Shown one piece after another: positions 8,033-15,465 of a DNA stretch of 26,849 nucleotides. The translations under genes were made by a program, and so were the position numbers. The notes under the pieces were generated by a model, which saw nothing but the letters and a program-made list of their open reading frames with translations, did no database searches and was not told the origin of the DNA. The stretch comes from Bacteroidales bacterium (GTDB lineage Bacteria; Bacteroidota; Bacteroidia; Bacteroidales; Lentimicrobiaceae): NCBI GenBank assembly GCA_022837485.1, contig JALHHH010000032.1, positions 1-26,849 of the forward strand, read 5' to 3'. Each line of letters opens with the position of its first letter. Positions within the stretch are counted from its first letter, which is position 1.

Positions 8033-8290
8033 ATGAAGCGAAGAATTCTTGGCGTTAATGTCAGCAACAGGATGGAAGTATCGGACAAAGTTCAGAAACT
8101 GTTAACTTCGTATGGGTGTTCCATACGGACGCGACTTGGATTGCACGAGGTGGATGAAACCTGGTGCGGTCCGGGCGGACTGATATTGCTTGAGCTGATT
8201 GGCGATATTACTGAGTGGGAACGGCTTGAGGGTGAACTCTCCGGCATTCCGGGAGTAGAAGTTCACCGTATGGATTTCATTGATAAATAA
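8033..8290 (+). CDS. TM1266-family iron-only hydrogenase system putative regulator, copy 2
   Basis: An 85-residue protein with the same fold pattern as the gene before it: TRLGLHE, GLILLELIG, and GVEVHRMDFI. The two copies match in length but have diverged clearly in sequence (for example SENTCSRMG against DETWCGPGG), so this is an old tandem duplication or a pair of specialised partners. The start at 8033 is chosen because GGAGG at 8021-8025 is a textbook ribosome-binding site 7 bases before this ATG; the longer reading frame from 7976 would overlap copy 1 and lacks such a site. The stop lies 6 bases from the stop of the converging gene. Confidence 0.82.
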   Translation: MKRRILGVNVSNRMEVSDKVQKLLTSYGCSIRTRLGLHEVDETWCGPGGLILLELIGDITEWERLEGELSGIPGVEVHRMDFIDK

Positions 8291-8299
8291 CCGCGGTTA
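8288..8299. repeat. 12-base palindrome spanning two convergent stop codons
   Basis: TAACCGCGGTTA is a perfect palindrome that contains the stop of the second TM1266 gene on the plus strand and the stop of the T9SS cargo gene on the minus strand. No T-tract follows on either side, so it is not a standard terminator, and no other terminator is visible between the two genes. Confidence 0.5.
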
Positions 8300-9583
8300 A
8301 TCTCTCCTGCCCCTGAGTATGGTGACGGCTCCCCGGTACGTATCGTCTCTGAAATATCCGTAGGTATTCAGGCGGTAATAGTATGTTCCATCAGGAAGAT
8401 TGCCACCGTCCCAATCGTTTTTATAGTTATCGTTCTGATAAACCTTGCGTCCCCAGCGGTCGAGAACCACCAGCTCGAGGCGGATAAACTCAAGGTTTAT
8501 CGGAATGTAATTACTTCCGCTGCTGCTGCCGCCGTCGTTCTTCTTGGCTATTTTAAACACATCGTTGATGTTGTCACCATTGGGAGTGAACACGTTGGGA
8601 ACAAAAACCTCTGCTTCCCTCACCGGCAACTCGAAAATGATAAGCGTATCGCATCCCTGACTGTTTACAACCCTTAATTTCACCTGATACGATTTCAGAT
8701 CGGGGGTTGAAGCCGTTGTAAATACATGAACGGGATTCCTTTCGATGGAGCGATCGCTGCCATCGCCAAAATCCCAGAGCCATTCAACAATATTCTGATC
8801 CTCGGAAAATGAGAACCGTACAGTTGGATTCTGAATGTAGACGGTATCGGGGGTAACGTCCACCTCAACATTGGTTGAAGGAAGCTGGGATACAACGAAA
8901 TTTGTATCCAGTATGCATCCGTTACCATCGGATACCATAAGGTTATTAACCCCGCTGCAAGCACCGGTCCGAATGCTGTCGAAAATCGATGTTTCACCAT
9001 TCCACAGATAGGAATAAGGCTTAAGACCGCCACTGACAAATGCAACAATATTGGCATCGCACTTTCCCGAACAGGTAGCATCCAGCTCTTCCAGCTCCAC
9101 AAAAAGCGAAGGGAAGAGTTCAATTTCCGCATTTATGTATTGCGTAACAACCTGTCCTCCGCCATATACACGGAAAAGGCTGCGGCTTTCGTCGAAGGAG
9201 AGGATGCCGGGCGTATGTCCTGTCCGGAAAATCAGCTCGAGTAGTTTGTCGTTGGTGATGCTGACCGGGGCATCCGACCTCCAGGTAAAGGTAACCCTGT
9301 TTTCAGAAGACTGAACATCCGGGAAGCCGGTTTGAAGTATGGGATTAACCTGCCGGTAACTAAGAAATGTAAGCGTTTGAGGCGAAAATATTAACGAAAG
9401 CGAAATTGAATCCACATTATCGGCACCCGTTACCATAATTGGTACAATATATTGGGATTCAGGGCAATAAATACCGCCTGCCACACTGGTAATATTTGTT
9501 TGACCTGCGGCCTCTCTGCCTGGAAAAAGCAGTAATACGGCAACAATCAGCGTTAGGATTCCGGATAATCGTAATTTCTTCAT
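8297..9583 (-). CDS. Secreted T9SS cargo protein: cohesin-like, SprB repeat, PKD, gliding-motility C-terminal domain
   Basis: A 428-residue exported protein. Residues 1-27 are a signal peptide (charged MKKLR, hydrophobic core, cleavage near AAGQ). Residues 30-150 resemble a cohesin-type beta sandwich (VPIMVTGADNVDSISLSL, then VTFTWRSDAP). Residues 165-230 fit an SprB repeat (CSGKCDANIVAFVSGG, YSYLWNG, VSDGNGC). Residues 235-330 hold a PKD domain with WLWDFGDGS. The last 95 residues are the gliding-motility-associated C-terminal domain (VPNVFTPNGDNINDVF, then DRWGRKVY, WDGGNLPDGTYYY), the type IX secretion signal. It is expected on the outer surface or in the medium. Binding partner and role are unknown. 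No -7 promoter element is evident in the 141 bases upstream. Confidence 0.85.
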   Translation of the reverse strand: MKKLRLSGILTLIVAVLLLFPGREAAGQTNITSVAGGIYCPESQYIVPIMVTGADNVDSISLSLIFSPQTLTFLSYRQVNPILQTGFPDVQSSENRVTFTWRSDAPVSITNDKLLELIFRTGHTPGILSFDESRSLFRVYGGGQVVTQYINAEIELFPSLFVELEELDATCSGKCDANIVAFVSGGLKPYSYLWNGETSIFDSIRTGACSGVNNLMVSDGNGCILDTNFVVSQLPSTNVEVDVTPDTVYIQNPTVRFSFSEDQNIVEWLWDFGDGSDRSIERNPVHVFTTASTPDLKSYQVKLRVVNSQGCDTLIIFELPVREAEVFVPNVFTPNGDNINDVFKIAKKNDGGSSSGSNYIPINLEFIRLELVVLDRWGRKVYQNDNYKNDWDGGNLPDGTYYYRLNTYGYFRDDTYRGAVTILRGRRD

Positions 9584-9724
9584 TGAGTCGAATATGTTCC
9601 CCGATGATAATTCAGCGCATAATGCCTTCCAAAAAGGATCAGCAGGCTAAATTACTTAATTTTATACATGCATCTGCCTCAAAACGTAAAAACACCCGTT
9701 TTCGTGTATAAGCGCCCGAATTCT

Positions 9725-10096
9725 TCAGAATGAATCAGCGGCAAGCATCATGAGGGTACACCGGCTTTCGGTTTCTATACCTTTTTCTTCTGCCAGTGCA
9801 ACCAGTTCCGGATTCCAGGTTCCGGGATTAAATATTATCCTTTTCGGGGCAAGAGAAAGTATATAGGTATAGTAACTCCTCTGGTTCAGGGGATTCAGGT
9901 ACAGCGTTACGGTATGAATTCCCTGCACATCCGGCAATCCCTTTTGCACAGGAACGCCTTCCACTATGCCCTCCCGCAGCCCGACAGCAGTAACGGGATG
10001 TCCGCTTCTCACCAAATCAACAATGCAAGAGTGCGAATACCTTGCAGGATTCAGACTGGCTCCCAGCACCAGCGTATGCTTGAACTCCGATTTCAT
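9725..10096 (-). CDS. CoA-binding domain protein (CoA_binding_2 family)
   Basis: A 123-residue protein with a Rossmann-like CoA-binding fold. The N-terminus TLVLGASLNPARYSH matches the glycine-rich nucleotide loop of this family, followed by the GHPVTAVG strand and, near the end, KRIIFNPGTWNPELVALAEEKGI. Family members are small stand-alone relatives of the succinyl-CoA synthetase alpha N-terminal domain; the bacterial proteins bind CoA and their cellular role is poorly defined. Length is normal for the family (about 120-140). It lies downstream of pyrophosphatase on the same strand with a 102-base gap, and has no clear promoter of its own. Confidence 0.78.
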   Translation of the reverse strand: MKSEFKHTLVLGASLNPARYSHSCIVDLVRSGHPVTAVGLREGIVEGVPVQKGLPDVQGIHTVTLYLNPLNQRSYYTYILSLAPKRIIFNPGTWNPELVALAEEKGIETESRCTLMMLAADSF

Positions 10097-10160
10097 TATT
10101 CCGGATTAGAATTTCAATGAAGTATAAAGTGAATGAAGTCGTTGTATATAAAAAAGGATA

Positions 10161-10174
10161 TGCAACGCGTTGCA
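10161..10174. repeat. Perfect 14-base palindrome between ppa and the CoA-binding gene
   Basis: TGCAACGCGTTGCA reads the same on both strands. On the minus strand (the direction of the flanking genes) it is followed 5 bases later by six T residues, so it could be a short-stem terminator for ppa. Its symmetry also resembles operators of LacI-family regulators, although those usually have CG rather than GC at the centre. Confidence 0.4.
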
Positions 10175-10198
10175 AAATGCCCCATTTTTGGCAGTGAC

Positions 10199-10870
10199 TC
10201 AGACTTCCGATAAAAGTGTGTCGAGGTTTTCAAATTTCCGACGGTAATCTTCTATCGAATATTCTATAACTTCCCGCGCTTCGCTTGCGTTATACGTGTG
10301 AGTAATCTCACAACCCCTGGCTTCGCCGGGAAGGTCTTTGTAGGTAAGAAAATAGTGTTTCAGACGGGTTACAATAAGTGCAGGAAGTTGTTCAACATCG
10401 GTATAATCGCCGTAAACGGCATCGTTCTTGAGAACCGCGATGATCTTATCGTCGGCCTGGTTTCCGTCAAGCATCCGGAAACCCCCGATCGGAATCGCCT
10501 GGACAAGAATATCGCCGTGCGAGATGATTTTCTCAGACAAAATGCAGATATCCAGAGGATCACCATCACCGATGATGTCGTCTCTGCCCGATTTCTTTGC
10601 TGCAAAGTCTGCTACCTTCTTTGCGCACAGCGTTTGCGGGATGAATCCGTACAAAGCCGGTAATACGTTCGAATATTTCTGAGGCCGGTCTATCTTCAGA
10701 TAACCGGAAATTTTGTCAACCTCGTACTTTACCGTATCCGTGGTAACCATTTCTACAAAACAGGTAACCACTTCGGGGGCATCTGCCCCAATTTCAACCC
10801 CATGCCAGGGATGCGATTTATACCTCAGGCCCATAAGCCGCCCGATTGGATCCATTAATCTGTTCGCCAT
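10199..10870 (-). CDS. ppa: Inorganic pyrophosphatase, family I
   Basis: A 223-residue soluble enzyme that hydrolyses pyrophosphate to two phosphates. The signature acidic stretch DGDPLDICILSE gives the metal-binding aspartates; the upstream YGFIPQTLC matches the substrate-binding YGFIPxT motif, and FLTYKD near residue 175 corresponds to the C-terminal active-site Lys/Tyr region. It is longer than the roughly 175-residue E. coli enzyme, mainly through an N-terminal extension of about 50 residues, which is common in this phylum. The start is supported by a -7 promoter element 34 bases upstream. It appears monocistronic or followed weakly by the CoA-binding gene. Confidence 0.93.
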   Translation of the reverse strand: MANRLMDPIGRLMGLRYKSHPWHGVEIGADAPEVVTCFVEMVTTDTVKYEVDKISGYLKIDRPQKYSNVLPALYGFIPQTLCAKKVADFAAKKSGRDDIIGDGDPLDICILSEKIISHGDILVQAIPIGGFRMLDGNQADDKIIAVLKNDAVYGDYTDVEQLPALIVTRLKHYFLTYKDLPGEARGCEITHTYNASEAREVIEYSIEDYRRKFENLDTLLSEV

Positions 10871-10903
10871 ATATAGGGTTTAATGATCGTTCTTTCGAAG
10901 GCA

Positions 10904-10911
10904 CAAAGGTA
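10904..10911 (-). promoter_or_regulatory. -7 promoter element for ppa
   Basis: On the minus strand the sequence reads TACCTTTG, a full match to TAnnTTTG, 34 bases before the ppa start. A TTG at 10926-10928 is too close and a CAAA at 10937-10940 slightly too far to be an ideal -33 element. Confidence 0.5.
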
Positions 10912-10983
10912 ACAGGCTTTTAAATCAATTGTTTATCAAAAACACGAAAAAATATCTGTCACATTGTCCGTTAGAGAAAACTA

Positions 10984-11006
10984 ATATATGCCATTTTGTC
11001 ATATAT
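10984..11006. repeat. Inverted repeat upstream of clpB
   Basis: ATATATG (10984-10990) and CATATAT (11000-11006) are perfect complementary arms separated by 9 bases. The repeat lies 71 bases before the clpB start in a 207-base gap where no TAnnTTTG element faces clpB, so it may be an operator or activator site for a stress promoter. Confidence 0.35.
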
Positions 11007-11023
11007 GTGTGATTTTTCCCAGC

Positions 11024-11039
11024 TGGCAGGGCTTTTGAT
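11024..11039 (+). promoter_or_regulatory. Sigma-54-like -24/-12 element upstream of clpB (imperfect)
   Basis: The 16 bases TGGCAGGGCTTTTGAT match the sigma-54 consensus TGGCACG-N4-TTGCW at all but two fixed positions. One mismatch is the normally invariant C of the -12 GC, here A. A start about 12 bases downstream would leave a leader of roughly 28 bases before the clpB ATG. Weak evidence only. Confidence 0.2.
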
Positions 11040-11077
11040 GTAATCAGGCGGAATAAAACAGAAAGGTATTACACAAA

Positions 11078-13669
11078 ATGAATTTCAGCAATTTCACTAT
11101 AAAATCACAGCAGGCCGTACAGTCGGCAACGGAAACTGCAGCTGCAATGAGCCACCAGGCCGTTGAAACAGCTCACCTACTTAAGGGACTGATGCAAGCC
11201 GATGACAACGTTCTTCCTTTCCTTTTCGGGAAAACAGGCGTTAATGCAACAATACTCCAAAAAGCCCTGGACGCCATACTCGAAAGCCAGCCGAGGATTA
11301 GCGGCGGTGAACAATACCTGAGTAACAATGCTTCAAAAGCACTTCAGAAAGCCAATGCCTCCGCGCGCGGGATGGGCGATGAATATGTGTCGGTTGAGCA
11401 CCTTCTGCTGGGACTTCTCTCAGGTGGTGACCAGATTTCGGATTTACTTCGCAATGCCGGCCTGAGCGAAAAAGAGCTAAAAGCAGCCATTGCCGATCTC
11501 CGTAAAGGCGCCAAAGCCGGCTCGGCATCGGCCGAAGACTCCTTTAACGCCCTAAACCGCTATGCACGTAACCTTAACGATCTGGCCCGCAACGGAAAAC
11601 TCGATCCGGTAATCGGACGCGACGAAGAGATCCGAAGGGTACTTCAGATCCTTAGCCGGAGAACGAAAAACAACCCCATACTGATTGGAGAACCGGGAGT
11701 TGGTAAAACAGCAATTGCCGAGGGGCTTGCGCACAGAGTTATCAACGGCGACGTACCCGAAAACCTGAAATCAAAACAAATTTTCTCCCTCGATATGGGA
11801 GCGCTGATTGCCGGAGCCAAGTACAAAGGGGAGTTCGAAGAGCGGCTGAAAAGCGTTGTGCGGGAAGTAATAGAGTCGGATGGTGAGGTAGTCTTGTTTA
11901 TCGATGAAATCCACACCCTGGTGGGAGCCGGAGGAGGCGAGGGCGCAATGGATGCAGCCAACATACTTAAACCGGCCCTGGCCCGTGGAGAGTTACGCGC
12001 TATCGGTGCCACCACCCTGAAGGAATATCAGAAATACTTCGAAAAAGACAAAGCGCTTGAGCGCAGGTTTCAGATCGTTACAATCGACGAGCCCGACACC
12101 CTGGATGCAATCTCAATTCTGCGCGGACTTAAGGAACGTTACGAAACGCATCACAGGGTTCGTATTAAGGATGAAGCCATCATCAGCGCAGTCGAGCTCT
12201 CGCAGCGCTACATAAGCGACCGTTTTCTTCCCGACAAGGCCATAGACCTTATCGATGAGGCTGCAGCCAGATTGCGGCTTCAGATAAATTCCGTGCCCGA
12301 AGAACTCGACGAGGTGGAACGCCGGATCAAACAGCTTGAGATAGAGCGAGAAGCCATAAAGCGGGAAGGCGATGAGCAAAGACTTGCCTCCATCACCGCC
12401 GAAGTGGCAAACCTTAACGAAGAGCGCAACGACATTGCCGGAAGATGGAAAGCCGAAAAAGAGGTTGTGGACGGGATTCAGCAGACAAAGAAAAACATTG
12501 AACAATACCGGTTTGAAGCCGAACGGGCGGAGCGCGACGGCGACTATGGCAAAGTGGCGGAGATCCGCTATGGACTAATAAAAACCGCCGAACAGAAACT
12601 CGAGACCCTGAAGCAGAATCTTTCCGAAATGCAAAGCGGTTCCGCCCTTATAAAAGAGGAAGTGGGGTCGGAAGAGATTGCTGAAATCGTCTCCCGCTGG
12701 ACAGGCATCCCCGTTAGCCGCATGCTGCAAAGCGAACGCGAAAAACTTCTGCACCTGGAAGAAGAACTGCACAAAAGGGTTGTAGGTCAGGATGAAGCCA
12801 TCGCAGCCATTGCCGATGCCATTCGCCGAAGTCGAGCCGGCCTGCAGGAAACAAAACGACCAATAGGATCGTTCATCTTTCTGGGAACAACCGGTGTTGG
12901 AAAAACCGAACTGGCAAAAGCTCTGGCCGAATTTCTGTTTAACGACGAGAACTCCATGGTACGAATAGATATGTCGGAATACCAGGAAAGGCACACCGTA
13001 TCCAGACTGATAGGCGCACCTCCGGGTTATGTTGGGTACGACGAGGGCGGTCAACTCACTGAAAAAGTCAGAAGAAAGCCATATTCCGTTGTGCTGCTCG
13101 ACGAAATCGAAAAAGCCCATCCCGACGTTTTCAACCTGTTGCTACAGGTTCTCGACGATGGCCGCCTTACCGATAACAAAGGCCGTACGGCCGACTTCAG
13201 GAATACCATCATCATAATGACTTCTAACCTTGGCTCGCAGATAATCAGCAGCCACAACGAAGGCCTTAACGGAAAAAACCGGGAACAGGTATTCGGACAA
13301 ACCCGTACAGAAGTCATGAATCTGCTGCGTAAAACCATACGCCCTGAATTTCTCAACAGAATCGACGAACTGATTATGTTCAGGCCGCTGAGCGAGGCAG
13401 AAATTGAAGATGTAACCACATTGCAGCTGAAAAACCTGAAGCATATGCTTGCCGTGAACGGAATCACACTATCCTATACACCTGCTGCAGTACAATTTAT
13501 CTCAGCACTGGGCTTTGATCCGCAATACGGAGCACGGCCGGTAAAACGGGTAATTCAGCGCGAAGTACTGAATGTGCTGTCGAAGAAGATTCTGAGCGGA
13601 GAAATCAGCCGCGACGCTGCGGTAACACTCGACAGCGACGGGGAAAGAGCCATCTTCCGAAATGAGTAA
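11078..13669 (+). CDS. clpB: ATP-dependent disaggregase chaperone ClpB
   Basis: An 863-residue Hsp100 protein of normal length. Residues 1-150 form the Clp N domain (two repeats around QAVETAHLLKGL and EYVSVEHLLLGL). AAA1 has Walker A G204-T211 (GEPGVGKT) and Walker B VVLFIDEIHTL. Residues about 405-530 are the charged coiled-coil M domain that distinguishes ClpB from ClpA/C. AAA2 has Walker A G603-T610, reading GTTGVGKT rather than the usual GPTGVGKT, and Walker B SVVLLDEIEKAH. ClpB extracts polypeptides from aggregates together with DnaK. The gene stands alone: a long upstream region with an inverted repeat, and a strong terminator 39 bases after the stop. Confidence 0.97.
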   Translation: MNFSNFTIKSQQAVQSATETAAAMSHQAVETAHLLKGLMQADDNVLPFLFGKTGVNATILQKALDAILESQPRISGGEQYLSNNASKALQKANASARGMGDEYVSVEHLLLGLLSGGDQISDLLRNAGLSEKELKAAIADLRKGAKAGSASAEDSFNALNRYARNLNDLARNGKLDPVIGRDEEIRRVLQILSRRTKNNPILIGEPGVGKTAIAEGLAHRVINGDVPENLKSKQIFSLDMGALIAGAKYKGEFEERLKSVVREVIESDGEVVLFIDEIHTLVGAGGGEGAMDAANILKPALARGELRAIGATTLKEYQKYFEKDKALERRFQIVTIDEPDTLDAISILRGLKERYETHHRVRIKDEAIISAVELSQRYISDRFLPDKAIDLIDEAAARLRLQINSVPEELDEVERRIKQLEIEREAIKREGDEQRLASITAEVANLNEERNDIAGRWKAEKEVVDGIQQTKKNIEQYRFEAERAERDGDYGKVAEIRYGLIKTAEQKLETLKQNLSEMQSGSALIKEEVGSEEIAEIVSRWTGIPVSRMLQSEREKLLHLEEELHKRVVGQDEAIAAIADAIRRSRAGLQETKRPIGSFIFLGTTGVGKTELAKALAEFLFNDENSMVRIDMSEYQERHTVSRLIGAPPGYVGYDEGGQLTEKVRRKPYSVVLLDEIEKAHPDVFNLLLQVLDDGRLTDNKGRTADFRNTIIIMTSNLGSQIISSHNEGLNGKNREQVFGQTRTEVMNLLRKTIRPEFLNRIDELIMFRPLSEAEIEDVTTLQLKNLKHMLAVNGITLSYTPAAVQFISALGFDPQYGARPVKRVIQREVLNVLSKKILSGEISRDAAVTLDSDGERAIFRNE

Positions 13670-13707
13670 CAAACACTGTTTTCATTGATTCATAAGCAAA
13701 TACTACC

Positions 13708-13749
13708 GGAGCCGGATTCCTGCTGATGGACTCCGGCTCCTTTGTTTTT
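13708..13749 (+). terminator. Rho-independent terminator of clpB
   Basis: A 9-base stem GGAGCCGGA (13708-13716) pairs perfectly with TCCGGCTCC (13732-13740), with a 15-base loop, followed by TTTGTTTTT. It lies 39-80 bases after the clpB stop. Confidence 0.88.
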
Positions 13750-13805
13750 CATAGGAAGTTGATGAATCAAAAGAAGCAAGGCGCATGCAGGTCCCTCGTC
13801 TTATG

Positions 13806-13813
13806 TATCTTTG
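13806..13813 (+). promoter_or_regulatory. -7 promoter element for the AspT/YidE-type transporter
   Basis: TATCTTTG is a full match to TAnnTTTG, 18 bases before the ATG at 13832. A start at the TTG at 13811 would lie inside this element, which is the main reason for choosing the later ATG. No clear -33 element is seen. Confidence 0.5.
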
Positions 13814-13831
13814 CACTTTCGCGACCAAGAT

Positions 13832-15430
13832 ATGGACAACCTGATATCAATAAGCTATCTGGCTCTTTTTCTGATCATCAGCCTGGGACTGATGGCCGGG
13901 CGGGTTAAAGTAAAAGGATTTTCACTCGACCTTTCTGCCGTTATCTTTGTCGCCATGCTTCTTGGGCACTTTGGATTTCGCCTCCCGTCTGAGTACCAGA
14001 ACATCGGGCTGTTGCTTTTTATCTTCACCATCGGCATGCAGTCAGGGCCCGGCTTTTTCAGAAGTTTTAAACAATATGGAAGGCAACTTTTTATCGTTGC
14101 CACGCTTATCATTGCCAGCGGCGCCCTGTTAACATGGGTGCTGGCAAGCGTCATGAACATTGATAAATCGCTGGCAACCGGCCTTTTTAACGGTGCTATG
14201 ACCAGCACGCCGGGACTTGCAGCTGCCGTTGAAGTGAGCGGCTCTCCCATGGCATCCATAGGCTATGGCATTGCCTACCCCTTTGGGGTAATCGGAGTGG
14301 TGCTGTTTGCCAGTCTGCTTCCAAAGATCCTGAAAATTGACTTCAGAAAAAGCGAACAGGAATTCAACGAAAGCCTAAAGCAGACCTATCCTGAATTTAT
14401 CCCCGGAAACTTCAGGGTTGAAAACCCGAACATCGAAGGCAAATCGCTGACAGATCTCAAATTTAGAAGTGTAACCAGCTGTGTTATCTCCAGGATTAAG
14501 CACGATGGCCACACCACGACTCCTTCCCGGGACACAATTCTGCATACGGGCGATGTAATAAGGGCATTGGGAACTGCAGAGGACCTTGAAAAAGTAAAAA
14601 TCCTGGTTGGCCCCCAAACCGAAGAGGAACTCCCGCTCGACAAAGGGCACGACGTACAGTGGGTTTTGGTTACCAGCAGGCAGGTTGTGAACAAACCACT
14701 TCAAAAACTCAATCTGGGATCGAATTACGATGCAACGGTAGTGCGCATCCGCCGCAGCGGAATTGAACTGCAACCCATGCATTACACCATGCTGCGATTC
14801 GGTGACCGGCTGATGGTAGCCGCCAGCCGCGACAGCATGAAACAGGTGGTAAAACTCTTGGGCAACGATGACCGGCGACTCTCGGAAACCGACTTCCTGC
14901 CCATTACACTGGGAATTGTAATAGGTATCCTTGCCGGGATGATAAAAATACCGGTATTCGGATGGTTTGAATTCAGTCCGGGCATCACAGGAGGTGTGCT
15001 TGCCGCAGCCCTTATCCTGAGCGGAATTGGCAAAACCGGCCCAATAATCTGGTCGATGTCGAGCAATGCCAATCAGCTTTTCAGGGAACTTGGACTGCTG
15101 ATGTTTCTTGCAACGGTAGGATGTGAAGCCGGAGGACACATTGAAGAAACATTTATGAATTACGGTCCCGCGCTTATTGCTGCCGGTGCTGCCATCACCA
15201 TTATGCCGCTTGTCGTTGCGACGCTGGCAGGAAAATACCTGCTGAAGATGAACTTCCTGACGCTAATGGGAGTAATTACAGGCGGAATGACGAGCACGCC
15301 CGGACTGGCAGCCATAAACACTCAATCGGACAGCGGAATCGCTCAGGTTGCCTATGCTGCCGTTTATCCGCTGGCACTGGTTCTGATGATACTGTTTTCG
15401 AATCTTCTGTTCAGGATTCCTCTTTTCTGA
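13832..15430 (+). CDS. AspT/YidE-family membrane transporter with two RCK_C (TrkA-C) domains
   Basis: A 532-residue inner-membrane protein. Residues 1-180 hold about five hydrophobic segments, residues 190-350 two cytoplasmic TrkA-C/RCK_C-type regulatory domains (IEGKSLTDLKFR and NKPLQKLNLGS begin them), and residues 355-532 a second membrane bundle. The two membrane halves are an internal duplication: AMTSTPGLAAAVE in the first and GMTSTPGLAAINT in the second, each followed by an AYP motif (YGIAYPFGV, YAAVYPLAL). This is the layout of the aspartate:alanine exchanger AspT and of uncharacterised YidE proteins. The substrate cannot be read from sequence; the RCK_C domains suggest ligand gating. 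It is monocistronic, behind its own -7 element, and converges with dnaX. Confidence 0.88.
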   Translation: MDNLISISYLALFLIISLGLMAGRVKVKGFSLDLSAVIFVAMLLGHFGFRLPSEYQNIGLLLFIFTIGMQSGPGFFRSFKQYGRQLFIVATLIIASGALLTWVLASVMNIDKSLATGLFNGAMTSTPGLAAAVEVSGSPMASIGYGIAYPFGVIGVVLFASLLPKILKIDFRKSEQEFNESLKQTYPEFIPGNFRVENPNIEGKSLTDLKFRSVTSCVISRIKHDGHTTTPSRDTILHTGDVIRALGTAEDLEKVKILVGPQTEEELPLDKGHDVQWVLVTSRQVVNKPLQKLNLGSNYDATVVRIRRSGIELQPMHYTMLRFGDRLMVAASRDSMKQVVKLLGNDDRRLSETDFLPITLGIVIGILAGMIKIPVFGWFEFSPGITGGVLAAALILSGIGKTGPIIWSMSSNANQLFRELGLLMFLATVGCEAGGHIEETFMNYGPALIAAGAAITIMPLVVATLAGKYLLKMNFLTLMGVITGGMTSTPGLAAINTQSDSGIAQVAYAAVYPLALVLMILFSNLLFRIPLF

Positions 15431-15465
15431 AAACAGGCACTAAAGGTTTATTCAGCCTTCTCCGG

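Noticed and set aside
13811..13831. Longer transporter start at TTG 13811
   Set aside because: The TTG is part of the -7 element TATCTTTG, so it would not be in the transcript; ATG 13832 begins the first membrane segment.
14375..15139. 254-codon minus-strand frame inside the AspT/YidE-type transporter gene
   Set aside because: Shadow of a well-supported gene; the sequence has no family character and its start has no promoter.
15431..15465. AGCC/GGCT mini-hairpin between the transporter and dnaX as a bidirectional terminator
   Set aside because: Only four base pairs and no T-tract on either strand.
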